A stretch of DNA of 64,000 nt from positions 364,636 through 428,635 of the forward strand of contig JAGYKD010000002.1 in assembly GCA_018401695.1 (NCBI GenBank). Direction: 5' to 3'. The position numbers and the translations under genes are program-made. The notes under the pieces are model-generated. The model had not been told where the DNA came from and did no database searches. It saw only the letters and a list, made by a program, of their open reading frames with translations. This document shows, one piece after another, positions 48,087-55,401 of the stretch; position 1 is the first letter of the stretch; each line of letters begins with the position of its first letter. The stretch comes from Flavobacteriales bacterium. GTDB taxonomy: Bacteria > Bacteroidota > Bacteroidia > CAIKAF01.

Positions 48087-48094
48087 TATTTTTG
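48087..48094 (+). promoter_or_regulatory. Promoter of the DUF6580-like gene
   Basis: -7 box TATTTTTG with a -33 TTTG at 48063-48066 and a 20-bp gap, matching Bacteroidota spacing. Confidence 0.6.
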
Positions 48095-48111
48095 TGGCTT
48101 AATTCGCATCT

Positions 48112-48711
48112 ATGCACTGGAATCGTATACATTACTTAGCATTTGTTGGAGGAGCTGTAGTACTCGCTGCTTTGTCGCGCCTGCTTCCTCATCCCCATAA
48201 CTTCACTCCATTGGTAGGTATGGCTCTGTTTGCCATGGCTTATATGCCCAAAGCCTGGCAAGCCATTGCAATTACTATGTTGAGTTATTTGCTTAGCGAT
48301 GCCCTAGTCAATGCATTTTTGCATCCTGAAGCATCCTCTTGGGCCTACTTTGTATCTCCAACGGCGCTTGGGGTTTATGTAGCTATGCTTTTGGTTTCCG
48401 GTTTAGGTTTTGCTTTAAAAGGCAAAGCCCTCAAGACTTCTCGTCTAATGGCCGGCAGTATCTCCGGGTCTTTTGTGTTTTACCTGGTCTCCAATACCGC
48501 TGTATGGTTGGGTTCCGCTTATTATGCCAAAAGCTTTACCGGCTGGTTGACGGCTTTGTATGCGGGTATTCCTTTTTATCAAGCCAACGACATATTGTCT
48601 TCTTTTTTCTTGAATCAAATCATAGGTGATTTGTTTTTTACAGGGCTGCTCTTTGGCGCCTATGCATTGGTTAATAAGGGCAGCTTAAAGCCGGCACGGA
48701 TTGGTTCATGA
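48112..48711 (+). CDS. DUF6580-like integral membrane protein
   Basis: This 199-aa protein has about five transmembrane helices (LAFVGGAVVLAALSRLL, FTPLVGMALFAMAYM, ITMLSYLLSDALVNAFL, LGVYVAMLLVSGLGFAL, GDLFFTGLLFGAYALV). Marks such as NFTPLVGMALF, LSDALVNAF and SNTAVWLGSAYYAKSFTG fit the DUF6580 family, whose layout resembles ECF-transporter S components. The substrate is unknown. The stop overlaps the start of the next gene by 4 nt. Confidence 0.8.
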   Translation: MHWNRIHYLAFVGGAVVLAALSRLLPHPHNFTPLVGMALFAMAYMPKAWQAIAITMLSYLLSDALVNAFLHPEASSWAYFVSPTALGVYVAMLLVSGLGFALKGKALKTSRLMAGSISGSFVFYLVSNTAVWLGSAYYAKSFTGWLTALYAGIPFYQANDILSSFFLNQIIGDLFFTGLLFGAYALVNKGSLKPARIGS

Positions 48712-49880
48712 ACATGCCGCTTTCTTGGTGGGAATACCAAGATGCCTACCATAATCCCGAACTTTGCATTGTTGGTGCCGGTATTGTAGGCCTGAGCACA
48801 GCGCTTTTTTATGCCCAACAGCGTCCCAAAGCAAAAATTGTAGTACTTGAGTCCGGCAACCGTCCCTCCGGTGCAAGTCTTAGAAATGCAGGTTTTGCTT
48901 GTTTTGGTTCGGTAGGCGAAATTGCCGATGACCTAAAGCACAGCAGCCTCGAGGCAACCATAGCACTTATGGCAGCAAGAAGGCGAGGCTTAGCGCTTTT
49001 GCGGAAGATTCATGGCGATAAAGCCCTTTCCTTGGATGCCTGTGGCGGGTATGAGTTGTTTTTTTCGGAAGAAAAAGAAGCCGCAGAGCAGGCCTTGGAT
49101 TTGCTTCCCAAGCTCAATCAAAGCTTATTGGAAGCAGGAGTATTTGCCAAGGAGGTATACCGCATGGTAAAGCCTTCCGATTTGCCAAAAAATTCATTCA
49201 AGGGACTTCATTTGGCCATTTTTCATGCCGAGGAGGCCGCGCTAAATCCGGTGCATTTGTGGCAATCGCTCTTGCAAAAATGCCTGAGTCTTGGCGTCCG
49301 TTATCAGCCGGGTGTGGCCTTAACCGCGCTACCCGAAGCCGAAGATGCCAAGGGGTATATGTGTTCCTGTTTCGGCTTTGAATTTAGGACCAAGCGATTG
49401 GTAATGGCCACCAATGCCTTTGCCCATCATTTTTTGCCAAACCAAGTTCAGCCTGCCCGTGCTCAGGTGTTGGTTAGTACCCCATTACATTTGGATTTGC
49501 CTCAGGGGACTTTTCATCACCACAAGGGATACAACTATTTTCGCTTTGTAGAAGGGCGCTTATTGTTGGGTGGAGGAAGGCATTTGAATCCGCAAGCCGA
49601 GGCAAATATGGAGGCTGACACGAGCGAGGAAATTCAACAGTATTTGGAAGCATTTGCCCAAGAAAAGCTTGGAATTACGGGCTTAAATATTGAGCACCGT
49701 TGGTCCGGATTTATGGGCATGGGGAAAGCCAAAATGCCCAAAATCGAGAAAGACAAAGAGGGTAGGGTTTGGGCGGTGCGTTTGGGAGGCATGGGGGTAG
49801 CTTTGGGCACCGAAATTGGCCAAAAAGCCGCTGCACTTTGTTTGGAAGATTCACCCCACACCAGGGATGGAACAAGCTAG
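48708..49880 (+). CDS. FAD-dependent oxidoreductase of the DAO family
   Basis: This 390-aa protein has the dinucleotide motif CIVGAGIVGLSTALFYAQ, ESGNRPSGASLRNAGFACFG (FAD contact), RLVMATNAFAHHF and the C-terminal MGMGKAKMPKIEKD..GRVWAVRLGGMGVALGTEIG. It resembles glycine/D-amino-acid oxidases and deaminases; the substrate is not defined. It is translationally coupled to the membrane protein upstream. The last residues (RDGTS-stop) are encoded by element E2, as with the 3' ends at 38.4 and 54.7 kb. Confidence 0.87.
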   Translation: MNMPLSWWEYQDAYHNPELCIVGAGIVGLSTALFYAQQRPKAKIVVLESGNRPSGASLRNAGFACFGSVGEIADDLKHSSLEATIALMAARRRGLALLRKIHGDKALSLDACGGYELFFSEEKEAAEQALDLLPKLNQSLLEAGVFAKEVYRMVKPSDLPKNSFKGLHLAIFHAEEAALNPVHLWQSLLQKCLSLGVRYQPGVALTALPEAEDAKGYMCSCFGFEFRTKRLVMATNAFAHHFLPNQVQPARAQVLVSTPLHLDLPQGTFHHHKGYNYFRFVEGRLLLGGGRHLNPQAEANMEADTSEEIQQYLEAFAQEKLGITGLNIEHRWSGFMGMGKAKMPKIEKDKEGRVWAVRLGGMGVALGTEIGQKAAALCLEDSPHTRDGTS

Positions 49881-49990
49881 CCGGCGAAGGGCAAGCCTTA
49901 GCAAGGCATGGCTGAGGAGGCGGAGGAACGGAGCCACCACAAGCCTTGGCTTGCTTAGGCTTGCCCAAGACGCTAGCTGAGACAGCCCGG
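49864..49990 (+). repeat. Gene-terminal structured element E2
   Basis: It starts GGGATGGA within the last codons of the oxidoreductase gene (TAG at 49878-49880) and ends GACAGCCCGG. Stems: AGCTAGC/GCTAGCT and GGGCAAGCCT/AGGCTTGCCC. A separate hairpin CCCGGC-TTCG-GCCGGG follows directly (49991-50006). Confidence 0.8.
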
Positions 49991-50078
49991 CCCGGCTTCG
50001 GCCGGGGGTGCCCAAATCACAAAAATCAAGGTGCTATGCATAGGTTCCAACATGGGGCGGTGCTTCCTCGATAAATTG

Positions 50079-50086
50079 TATTTTTG
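50079..50086 (+). promoter_or_regulatory. -7 box of holA
   Basis: TATTTTTG, 10 nt upstream of the ATG at 50097. It lies inside the longest ORF and so supports the shorter start. Confidence 0.6.
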
Positions 50087-50096
50087 GCAGGCAAAC

Positions 50097-51143
50097 ATGA
50101 AAAAGAAACCAACAGAGGTATTGGCGGCCTTGCAAAAAGGCTCCTTTTCGCCGGTGTATATTTTTGCCGGAGGAGAAGGGTATTTTATGGATAAGGCCGA
50201 TGCCTTGCTTCGGGACGGCTTGCTTAGGGAGGAGGAAAAGGCCTTTAATTTGGATGTTTTATATGGGCCGGAAACCACGGCGGAGGCCATTTTGTCCGCG
50301 GCACGCAGTTATCCGCTAATGGCCGAGCGGCGGTTGGTGTTGGTGCGTGAGGCTCAAGGCCTTAAAAAGCCCGAATGGGCAAAACTGGCGGCCTATTTGC
50401 AGCAACCGGCGCAAACGACGGTACTGGTTTTATTGCATCGAAATAAGGCCTTGGACGGGCGCAGCAAAATCACCCAGTTGGCCATTAAAAGCCACACCGT
50501 GCAAGTGGTGGATTGCCAGCCACTGAGCGAAGAAGCCTTGGTGGATTTTATTGTGCGTTATGCCGCAGAAAAAGAGCTGCGTTTTCACCCAAGGGCCGCT
50601 TTTGCTTTGAAGGAATTGCTGGGCACTAACCTGAGTAGGGTGGTTTCGGAAATCGATAAAATTGCCCTGGCCGTTCCTCCCAATGCCGAAATTCAGCTGC
50701 AAGAGGTAGCCGATAGGGTGGGCATGAGCCGAGAATTTAACATTTTTGATTTACCCGGTCTGCTGGCCGAAGGGAACCATATCCGGGTGTTGAGGATGGC
50801 CTTTTATATGGCCAAAAATCCAAACATGTATCCGCTGCCCATGATGGTTGGTACCTTTTACAACTTCTTTAGCAAGTTGTTTGCCATGCACAGCATTTAC
50901 TTTGACAACCACCGAAGGCAAAAGCGCGGCGAAGCTTCGCAGGATCCATTGCGTATGGTCCGGATGTTTTACGAGCCTAGGGTTATTCAATCGGCGTTGA
51001 AGGTTTACGATATGGGGCGCACGGCCAAAGCACTTCAGGTAATTCGAGAGTTTGACCACCGAAGCAAAGGTATGGGAAAAGCGGCTCCAACCCCTGATGG
51101 AGAGCTGCTTAAAGAATTTTTGTGGAAACTACTGAACGTTTAA
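50097..51143 (+). CDS. holA: DNA polymerase III subunit delta
   Basis: This 348-aa clamp-loader subunit has the family start (VLAALQKGSFSPVYIFAGGEGYFMDKADALL), NLDVLYGPETTAEAILSAARSYPLMAERRLVLVREAQ, FHPRAAFALKELLGTNLSRVVSEIDKI and REFNIFDLPGLLAEGN. Delta opens the beta clamp in the replisome. The region upstream of 50097 in the same frame is element E2 and promoter sequence, so the longer start is rejected. It is followed after 4 nt by an EVE-domain gene. Confidence 0.93.
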   Translation: MKKKPTEVLAALQKGSFSPVYIFAGGEGYFMDKADALLRDGLLREEEKAFNLDVLYGPETTAEAILSAARSYPLMAERRLVLVREAQGLKKPEWAKLAAYLQQPAQTTVLVLLHRNKALDGRSKITQLAIKSHTVQVVDCQPLSEEALVDFIVRYAAEKELRFHPRAAFALKELLGTNLSRVVSEIDKIALAVPPNAEIQLQEVADRVGMSREFNIFDLPGLLAEGNHIRVLRMAFYMAKNPNMYPLPMMVGTFYNFFSKLFAMHSIYFDNHRRQKRGEASQDPLRMVRMFYEPRVIQSALKVYDMGRTAKALQVIREFDHRSKGMGKAAPTPDGELLKEFLWKLLNV

Positions 51144-51147
51144 AAGG

Positions 51148-51573
51148 ATGAAACAACTGTGGCTTATTAAATCTGAACCCTTTAAATATGCTTGGAGCCA
51201 ATTGGTGCAAGACAAGCAGACCTTTTGGGATGGCGTTCGAAACTATCAGGCCAGAAACAATTTAAAGGCCATGAAGGCCGGAGATTTAGCCTTGTTTTAT
51301 CATTCCAACGAAGGAAAGGAAATCGTAGGCATTGCCCGCATTGTAAAAGAAGCTTATCCCGACCCCACCATTGACGATGAGCGTTGGGTAGCGGTAGATG
51401 TAGAGCCGGTTTTGGAATTGCCAAAGACCGTTAGTTTAGCTCAAATAAAAGAAGACGATTTGCTGCAACACATGGCCTTGGTTCGGCAAGGAAGGCTTTC
51501 GGTCTGTCCGGTAACTGACCCGGAATTTGCACGGATAATGGAGTTGGCAGGAGTCGATTCCCAAGCCTTTTGA
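51148..51573 (+). CDS. EVE-domain (PUA-like) protein
   Basis: This 141-aa protein shows the EVE pattern WLIKSEPFKYAWSQL, FWDGVRNYQARNNLKAMKAGDLALFYHS, EIVGIARIVKEAYPDPT and RQGRLSVCPVTDPEF. EVE domains read modified bases in RNA or DNA. It starts 4 nt after holA, so it is probably co-transcribed with it. Its target is unknown. Confidence 0.92.
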   Translation: MKQLWLIKSEPFKYAWSQLVQDKQTFWDGVRNYQARNNLKAMKAGDLALFYHSNEGKEIVGIARIVKEAYPDPTIDDERWVAVDVEPVLELPKTVSLAQIKEDDLLQHMALVRQGRLSVCPVTDPEFARIMELAGVDSQAF

Positions 51574-51658
51574 GAGGCTTACCTCACGATAGAAAGTGAC
51601 CGGGTGTTTTTTGTTTTTGAATTCCCAAAACCGAATCCCTAAGCCACTTTTCTTGCTT

Positions 51659-51666
51659 TACATTTG
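51659..51666 (+). promoter_or_regulatory. -7 box of the HEAT-like gene
   Basis: TACATTTG, a perfect TAnnTTTG, 17 nt upstream of the ATG at 51684. Confidence 0.5.
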
Positions 51667-51683
51667 AACTTAGCCAAGAACAA

Positions 51684-52214
51684 ATGACAAAAGAACCCTA
51701 TAGATATGAGCTCAAGCGTCAGCTCCAACAATGGGGTGGAGGACCCGTAGAAAACCTGGCCAAAATGTACAGAGCGCATGTTTCTGACCCTAACTTCTTT
51801 GAAGAATTGGTGCGTATTTACTCCTCTGTGCAAGCATTCCAAACGCCTGTAGCTTGGCTGGTAAAGCACCATTACAGCCAAGGCCACCGTTTGCCCAAGG
51901 ATGTAATCGAGGCGCTAATGGCCTGTTGCCATACCGTGGAAGCCTGGCCCGCTAAGATTTACTTACTGCAACTCATACCCCAAATGGATCTGTCCAGCCA
52001 ATCCCTTCTCCGCGCAGAAGACTTGGTCCGTTCTTGTTTGAAGGATTCAAACACCTTTGTAAGGGCCTGGGCCATCAATGGTTTGCATGCATTAACCCGC
52101 TATATACCCGGCTTGACCTCGGAGCTGCTGTTTATATGTCAAAAAGCCATGGAGACCGAAACTGCGGCCATCAAAGCAAGGGTAAGAAAAATCCTAGCTG
52201 AGATGCAGGCTTGA
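51684..52214 (+). CDS. Hypothetical HEAT-like helical protein
   Basis: This 176-aa all-helical protein lacks a signal peptide. The segment DSNTFVRAWAINGLHALTR near residue 117 has the HEAT-repeat pattern, followed by ETAAIKARVRKILAEM. I recognise no named family, and its function is unknown. It has its own promoter and no close downstream partner. Confidence 0.75.
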   Translation: MTKEPYRYELKRQLQQWGGGPVENLAKMYRAHVSDPNFFEELVRIYSSVQAFQTPVAWLVKHHYSQGHRLPKDVIEALMACCHTVEAWPAKIYLLQLIPQMDLSSQSLLRAEDLVRSCLKDSNTFVRAWAINGLHALTRYIPGLTSELLFICQKAMETETAAIKARVRKILAEMQA

Positions 52215-52658
52215 GACTTATTTAGGTGTTGTTCGCTTTTGAGCTTCATCCGTGGCCTTGCCTTGCATCCCTTTGGGCTAGTAAAAAGTAGTTTTTGCTA
52301 CAATTGTAGCAAAAATGGCTACAATTGTAGCATTTATAGCCACTTGGAAGGTTTTTTTGTGAGCGCTAGAGTTTGCAGAATCAAGGCCACCACAGCATAC
52401 ACCTTCGGTTAGTTACTTCTTCTTTTCATTCCGGTTTGCAGCGCAGCAGGCAACGTAGCAAGTCAAGAAATACAATCGAGGCAGATAAACAGCATGAGTA
52501 GAGGAAGAGGGACTTTCTTTTCGGCTCGCCGGCAAGTAAAGCCCAAACCATGGCTTACTTACTTTAGGAAACACAGACTCCTGATGGTCCCTCATGCAAC
52601 ATCTATCCAAATTTCTCGTATTTTGATATTTAGAGGTTTAATTCCCTTCTTAACGGCT
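52215..52658. other. Intergenic stretch with tandem operator; otherwise unassigned
   Basis: It holds two TACAATTGTA palindromes (52296-52331). The rest shows no credible gene. An in-frame extension of the hydroxylase to 52494 is not family-like. Confidence 0.55.
52296..52331. promoter_or_regulatory. Tandem CopY/BlaI-type operator
   Basis: TGCTACAATTGTAGCA (52296-52311) and GCTACAATTGTAGC (52318-52331) are perfect palindromes with centres 21 bp apart, two helical turns. Both contain TACAnnTGTA, the box bound by BlaI/MecI/CopY repressors. A TAGTTTTTG just upstream could be the controlled -7 box. No such repressor is encoded in the window. Confidence 0.65.
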
Positions 52659-53297
52659 ATGGAACAACCGGAAAAAGGCAGCGGAAATCTTTTTTCGCAT
52701 CCTAGGCTTGAAGCCTTGACCCGAACTTCTCCATGGGTCATCTTTCCCATGGACCTGTTGCTTGCCTTTGGCATGGCTTTTTATGCTTGGCAGCTGTTGG
52801 GAGCCGGGCTCTTGAACTATGTTTGGTTGTTTTTCTTGGGGCTTTTTGTTTGGACCTTTATTGAATACAGCTTGCATCGATTTGCATTTCATCGCAGGCC
52901 AAGGTCGGAGGCCGACAAAAAAAGATTGTATATCATGCATGGCATTCACCACCATTACCCGCACGATGCCGATCGTTTGCTCATGCCACCTTTTGTAAAT
53001 CTGGCCATTGCTTCAAGTTTAACCGGATTTTTTGCGCTGTTTCTGGGGAATTTGGTGTTTCTGTTTATGCCCGGGGTTATATTGGGCTATTTGACCTATG
53101 CCTTTATTCACTATTCCATACACCGCTACAAACCCTTTTTTCCATGGCTAAAACCCTTATGGCGCAATCATAGCCTGCACCATTTTAGGTATCCCAACCA
53201 AGGGTTTGGCGTGAGTACCCTTTTATGGGATAGGGTGTTTGGTACCCTTCCACCCCGAAATATAGGCGAAGACAAAAAGAATGGAATCCAAGGTTAG
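52659..53297 (+). CDS. Fatty-acid hydroxylase / sterol-desaturase family membrane protein
   Basis: This 212-aa protein has four membrane segments and the di-iron His clusters of the superfamily: HRFAFH, HGIHHHYPHD, HYSIHRY and NHSLHHFRYP. The size and the FGVSTLLWDRVFGT ending fit fatty-acid 2-hydroxylases such as those hydroxylating sphingolipid or lipid A acyl chains. The start is placed at MEQPEKGSG. Its TAG overlaps the TAA of convergent rimM within TTAG. Confidence 0.9.
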   Translation: MEQPEKGSGNLFSHPRLEALTRTSPWVIFPMDLLLAFGMAFYAWQLLGAGLLNYVWLFFLGLFVWTFIEYSLHRFAFHRRPRSEADKKRLYIMHGIHHHYPHDADRLLMPPFVNLAIASSLTGFFALFLGNLVFLFMPGVILGYLTYAFIHYSIHRYKPFFPWLKPLWRNHSLHHFRYPNQGFGVSTLLWDRVFGTLPPRNIGEDKKNGIQG

Positions 53298-53824
53298 TCC
53301 AAATGGAGCAACTCGGGATGAAAATCCAAATAAAGCCGTTTAGTTTCCCGGTCAACCCGGTCAAACTTTTCGTCAATAAAGGGCAACAACACTTCCTTAC
53401 CTGAATCGCTTAGTCTGGTTTTGAGTAGGGTATTGGGGCCATATTCGAGCACATCTTCAATGATTCCCCCGGAGCGTTCTTCGGGGCCAATTACTTCAAA
53501 GCCAATGATTTCAAAATAGTAAAAGCGTTGGGGATCCTGCTCAAGTGAAGGGAGGTGTTCCATAGGCAAATACAAGGCAGTGCCGGCAAGTGCAGCCGCT
53601 TGCTCGGTATCGGAAATCCCCTCGAAATGCACCACAGCTTTTTGGTTTTGCCAATGAAACGCGACCATTTTATAGGGGACCAATTGCCCTGCTATATCCA
53701 AAAAAAATGCCTCTTTCGAGGCATAAGATTGTGGGTCGTCTACGTCTAAAAACAATTCCAAAGCGCCCTTTAGGCCATGTGGTTTTCTAACATAACCTAC
53801 TAAAAAACAGGACGATTTATCCAT
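53294..53824 (-). CDS. rimM: Ribosome maturation factor RimM
   Basis: This 176-aa protein has the N-terminal RimM barrel (VGYVRKPHGLKGALELFLD) and the C-terminal PRC barrel (FYYFEIIGFEVIGPEERSGGIIEDVLEYGPNTLLKT, then VLLPFIDEKFDRVD). It helps mature the 30S head together with S19. It lies 2 nt downstream of rpsP, forming a two-gene operon. Confidence 0.95.
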   Translation of the reverse strand: MDKSSCFLVGYVRKPHGLKGALELFLDVDDPQSYASKEAFFLDIAGQLVPYKMVAFHWQNQKAVVHFEGISDTEQAAALAGTALYLPMEHLPSLEQDPQRFYYFEIIGFEVIGPEERSGGIIEDVLEYGPNTLLKTRLSDSGKEVLLPFIDEKFDRVDRETKRLYLDFHPELLHLD

Positions 53825-53826
53825 GT

Positions 53827-54468
53827 TTATTCGGCTTTTTCCTGGCCTTCTTCCTCAGCTTTGCTTTCTTCAGCGGCAGCCTCAGGAGTTTCGGCTTCGG
53901 CCTCTGCTTTAGGAGCTTCGGCTTCGGCAGCTTCTGCCTCTTCGCTTGCAGTTTCAGCGGCGGCGGCAGCAGCAGCGGCGTCTTCTTCCGCTTTTTGAGC
54001 AGCCATAGCTTCGGCCTCGGCGGCTTTAACTGCAGCTTCTCTAGCATCGTTCACCTCTTTTTCCGCGGCCAAACGCTTGGCTTTATCGGCTTCTTCTGCT
54101 TTACGCAAGCTGTCGGAGTGACCGGAAATACGCGAATCTTTATCGGCTTTCCAAGCTTCGTAGCGCTTTTCGGCTTCTGCTTCATCGAAAGCACCTTTGC
54201 GCACACCGTTCAAAAGGTGGTTCTTGTACAAAGCTCCTTTGTAGGAAAGAATAGCACGCGCCGTGTCGCTGGTTTCGGCTCCGTTTTGTAGCCATTTTAC
54301 GGCTTTTTCAACGTCCAATTCAATGGTAGCCGGCTGGGTGTTGGGGTTGTAGCTTCCCAAACGTTCGATGTAGCGTCCGTCTCTTGGAGCGCGCGCATCG
54401 GCGGCAATAATGTGGTAAAAGGGCTTGCCTTTGCGGCCTTGCCTTCTTAGGCGAATACGTACAGCCAT
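53827..54468 (-). CDS. rpsP: 30S ribosomal protein S16 with an extended tail
   Basis: The first ~80 residues are S16 (MAVRIRLRRQGRKGKPFYHI, DARAPRDGRYIERLGSYNPN, VEKAVKWLQNGAETSDTARA). The protein is 213 aa, well over twice the usual length, because of a C-terminal tail. The tail is first charged and helical (KRYEAWKADKDSRIS), then almost only Ala, Glu and Lys. Such tails occur in Bacteroidota S16 and are presumably disordered or helical outside the ribosome core. Confidence 0.95.
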   Translation of the reverse strand: MAVRIRLRRQGRKGKPFYHIIAADARAPRDGRYIERLGSYNPNTQPATIELDVEKAVKWLQNGAETSDTARAILSYKGALYKNHLLNGVRKGAFDEAEAEKRYEAWKADKDSRISGHSDSLRKAEEADKAKRLAAEKEVNDAREAAVKAAEAEAMAAQKAEEDAAAAAAAAETASEEAEAAEAEAPKAEAEAETPEAAAEESKAEEEGQEKAE

Positions 54469-54572
54469 GGTCCTTAAGATTAAGTGTTACTGTAATTTGA
54501 GCCGGCAAATATCTGTATTATAATTGGATTATTTCTCTTTTTTTCTCTTTTCTTTTTTTGGCGGCCTTTTCC

Positions 54573-54700
54573 TGCTGTCTGCGGTAGTTCCCCTTAAGCC
54601 GCTTAGGCGGGGCGGCGCTCCGGGGTCCCCCGTTAGCTCGGGGGCCTCCTCGCTGCACGCCTCGCCAAAGCGCCTTAAGGGAAAGCTACCTGCTTCCATC
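54573..54700 (-). repeat. Gene-terminal structured element E3
   Basis: On the minus strand it starts GATGGA inside the last codons of the NUDIX gene (PDGSR-stop) and ends GACAGC. Stems: GGTAGC..ACTACC-type outer arms, TTCCCTTAAGGCG against the matching right arm. The top AGCGAGGAGGCCCCCGAG..CGGGGGACCCCGGAGC is the same as in E1. Confidence 0.8.
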
Positions 54701-55321
54701 AGGGGCCGAAATCCACGCACTAAACTCGCCCAACATAATGGCTGTTGCTCCCCATACCCATTCTTGCTCCAACCAAAATCCATTGGTATTCAAGGATATT
54801 CCTGAGGCAAGGGACAGCCGACGCTGAGCTACCTCAGGCTCAGGAAATACTTTACACAAAGGCATGGGATGCACCGAGGCCACTTCTTTAACTTCTCTAA
54901 CAAATTCTAGTGGACGCTCACTTATGGCCACAAATGCTTGTACCCAAAAATTGCTCGGGGGAATGTATAAAGGACTTAAAGCGCCAATCATGTGGTAGGC
55001 CTCCAATTTAACCCCTAGCTCTTCCATCATTTCTCTTTGGGCAGCCGAGCCCTTGCCTTGATCCGACGGCTCGATTTTTCCGCCGGGAAGTCCCATTTGA
55101 TCATCATGCATGCCACCGCCCGAAGAACGCTTGATTAGAGGAATATGCCATTGACCCTGTGCGTTTGGGTAAAGTAAAATAAGCACCTCGCTTTCTTTGG
55201 GTCTTATATCTTTGGGAGGCGACAAGGGGCGCCCACCAACTAAGTAAGGGTTCTCCCCAAAACCGGGACTTGGGATTTGGGCACAACGTTCCAACCGTTG
55301 CTTTAGAGCTTCTGTTGTCAT
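54686..55321 (-). CDS. NUDIX hydrolase (CoA pyrophosphatase-like)
   Basis: This 211-aa protein has a Nudix box GLPGGKIEPSDQGKGSAAQREMMEELGVK with the REMMEELG core. SSGGMHDDQMGLPGGKIEP upstream fits the CoA-pyrophosphatase (NudL-type) signature. It would cleave CoA or acyl-CoA to phosphopantetheine and 3',5'-ADP. The ATG at 55321 is preferred to a TTG two codons upstream. Its last four codons overlap element E3. Confidence 0.88.
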   Translation of the reverse strand: MTTEALKQRLERCAQIPSPGFGENPYLVGGRPLSPPKDIRPKESEVLILLYPNAQGQWHIPLIKRSSGGGMHDDQMGLPGGKIEPSDQGKGSAAQREMMEELGVKLEAYHMIGALSPLYIPPSNFWVQAFVAISERPLEFVREVKEVASVHPMPLCKVFPEPEVAQRRLSLASGISLNTNGFWLEQEWVWGATAIMLGEFSAWISAPDGSR

Positions 55322-55389
55322 GTACAAATTTCGAAATTTTTACAAGCCAAGAGATGGTTAGCTTAAGGTAAGGCGCTGTGCATTTTGTG

Positions 55390-55397
55390 TATTTTCG
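55390..55397 (+). promoter_or_regulatory. -7 box of the peptide-binding lipoprotein gene
   Basis: TATTTTCG (one mismatch to TAnnTTTG), then TGCC and the ATG at 55402. Confidence 0.45.
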
Positions 55398-55401
55398 TGC
55401 C

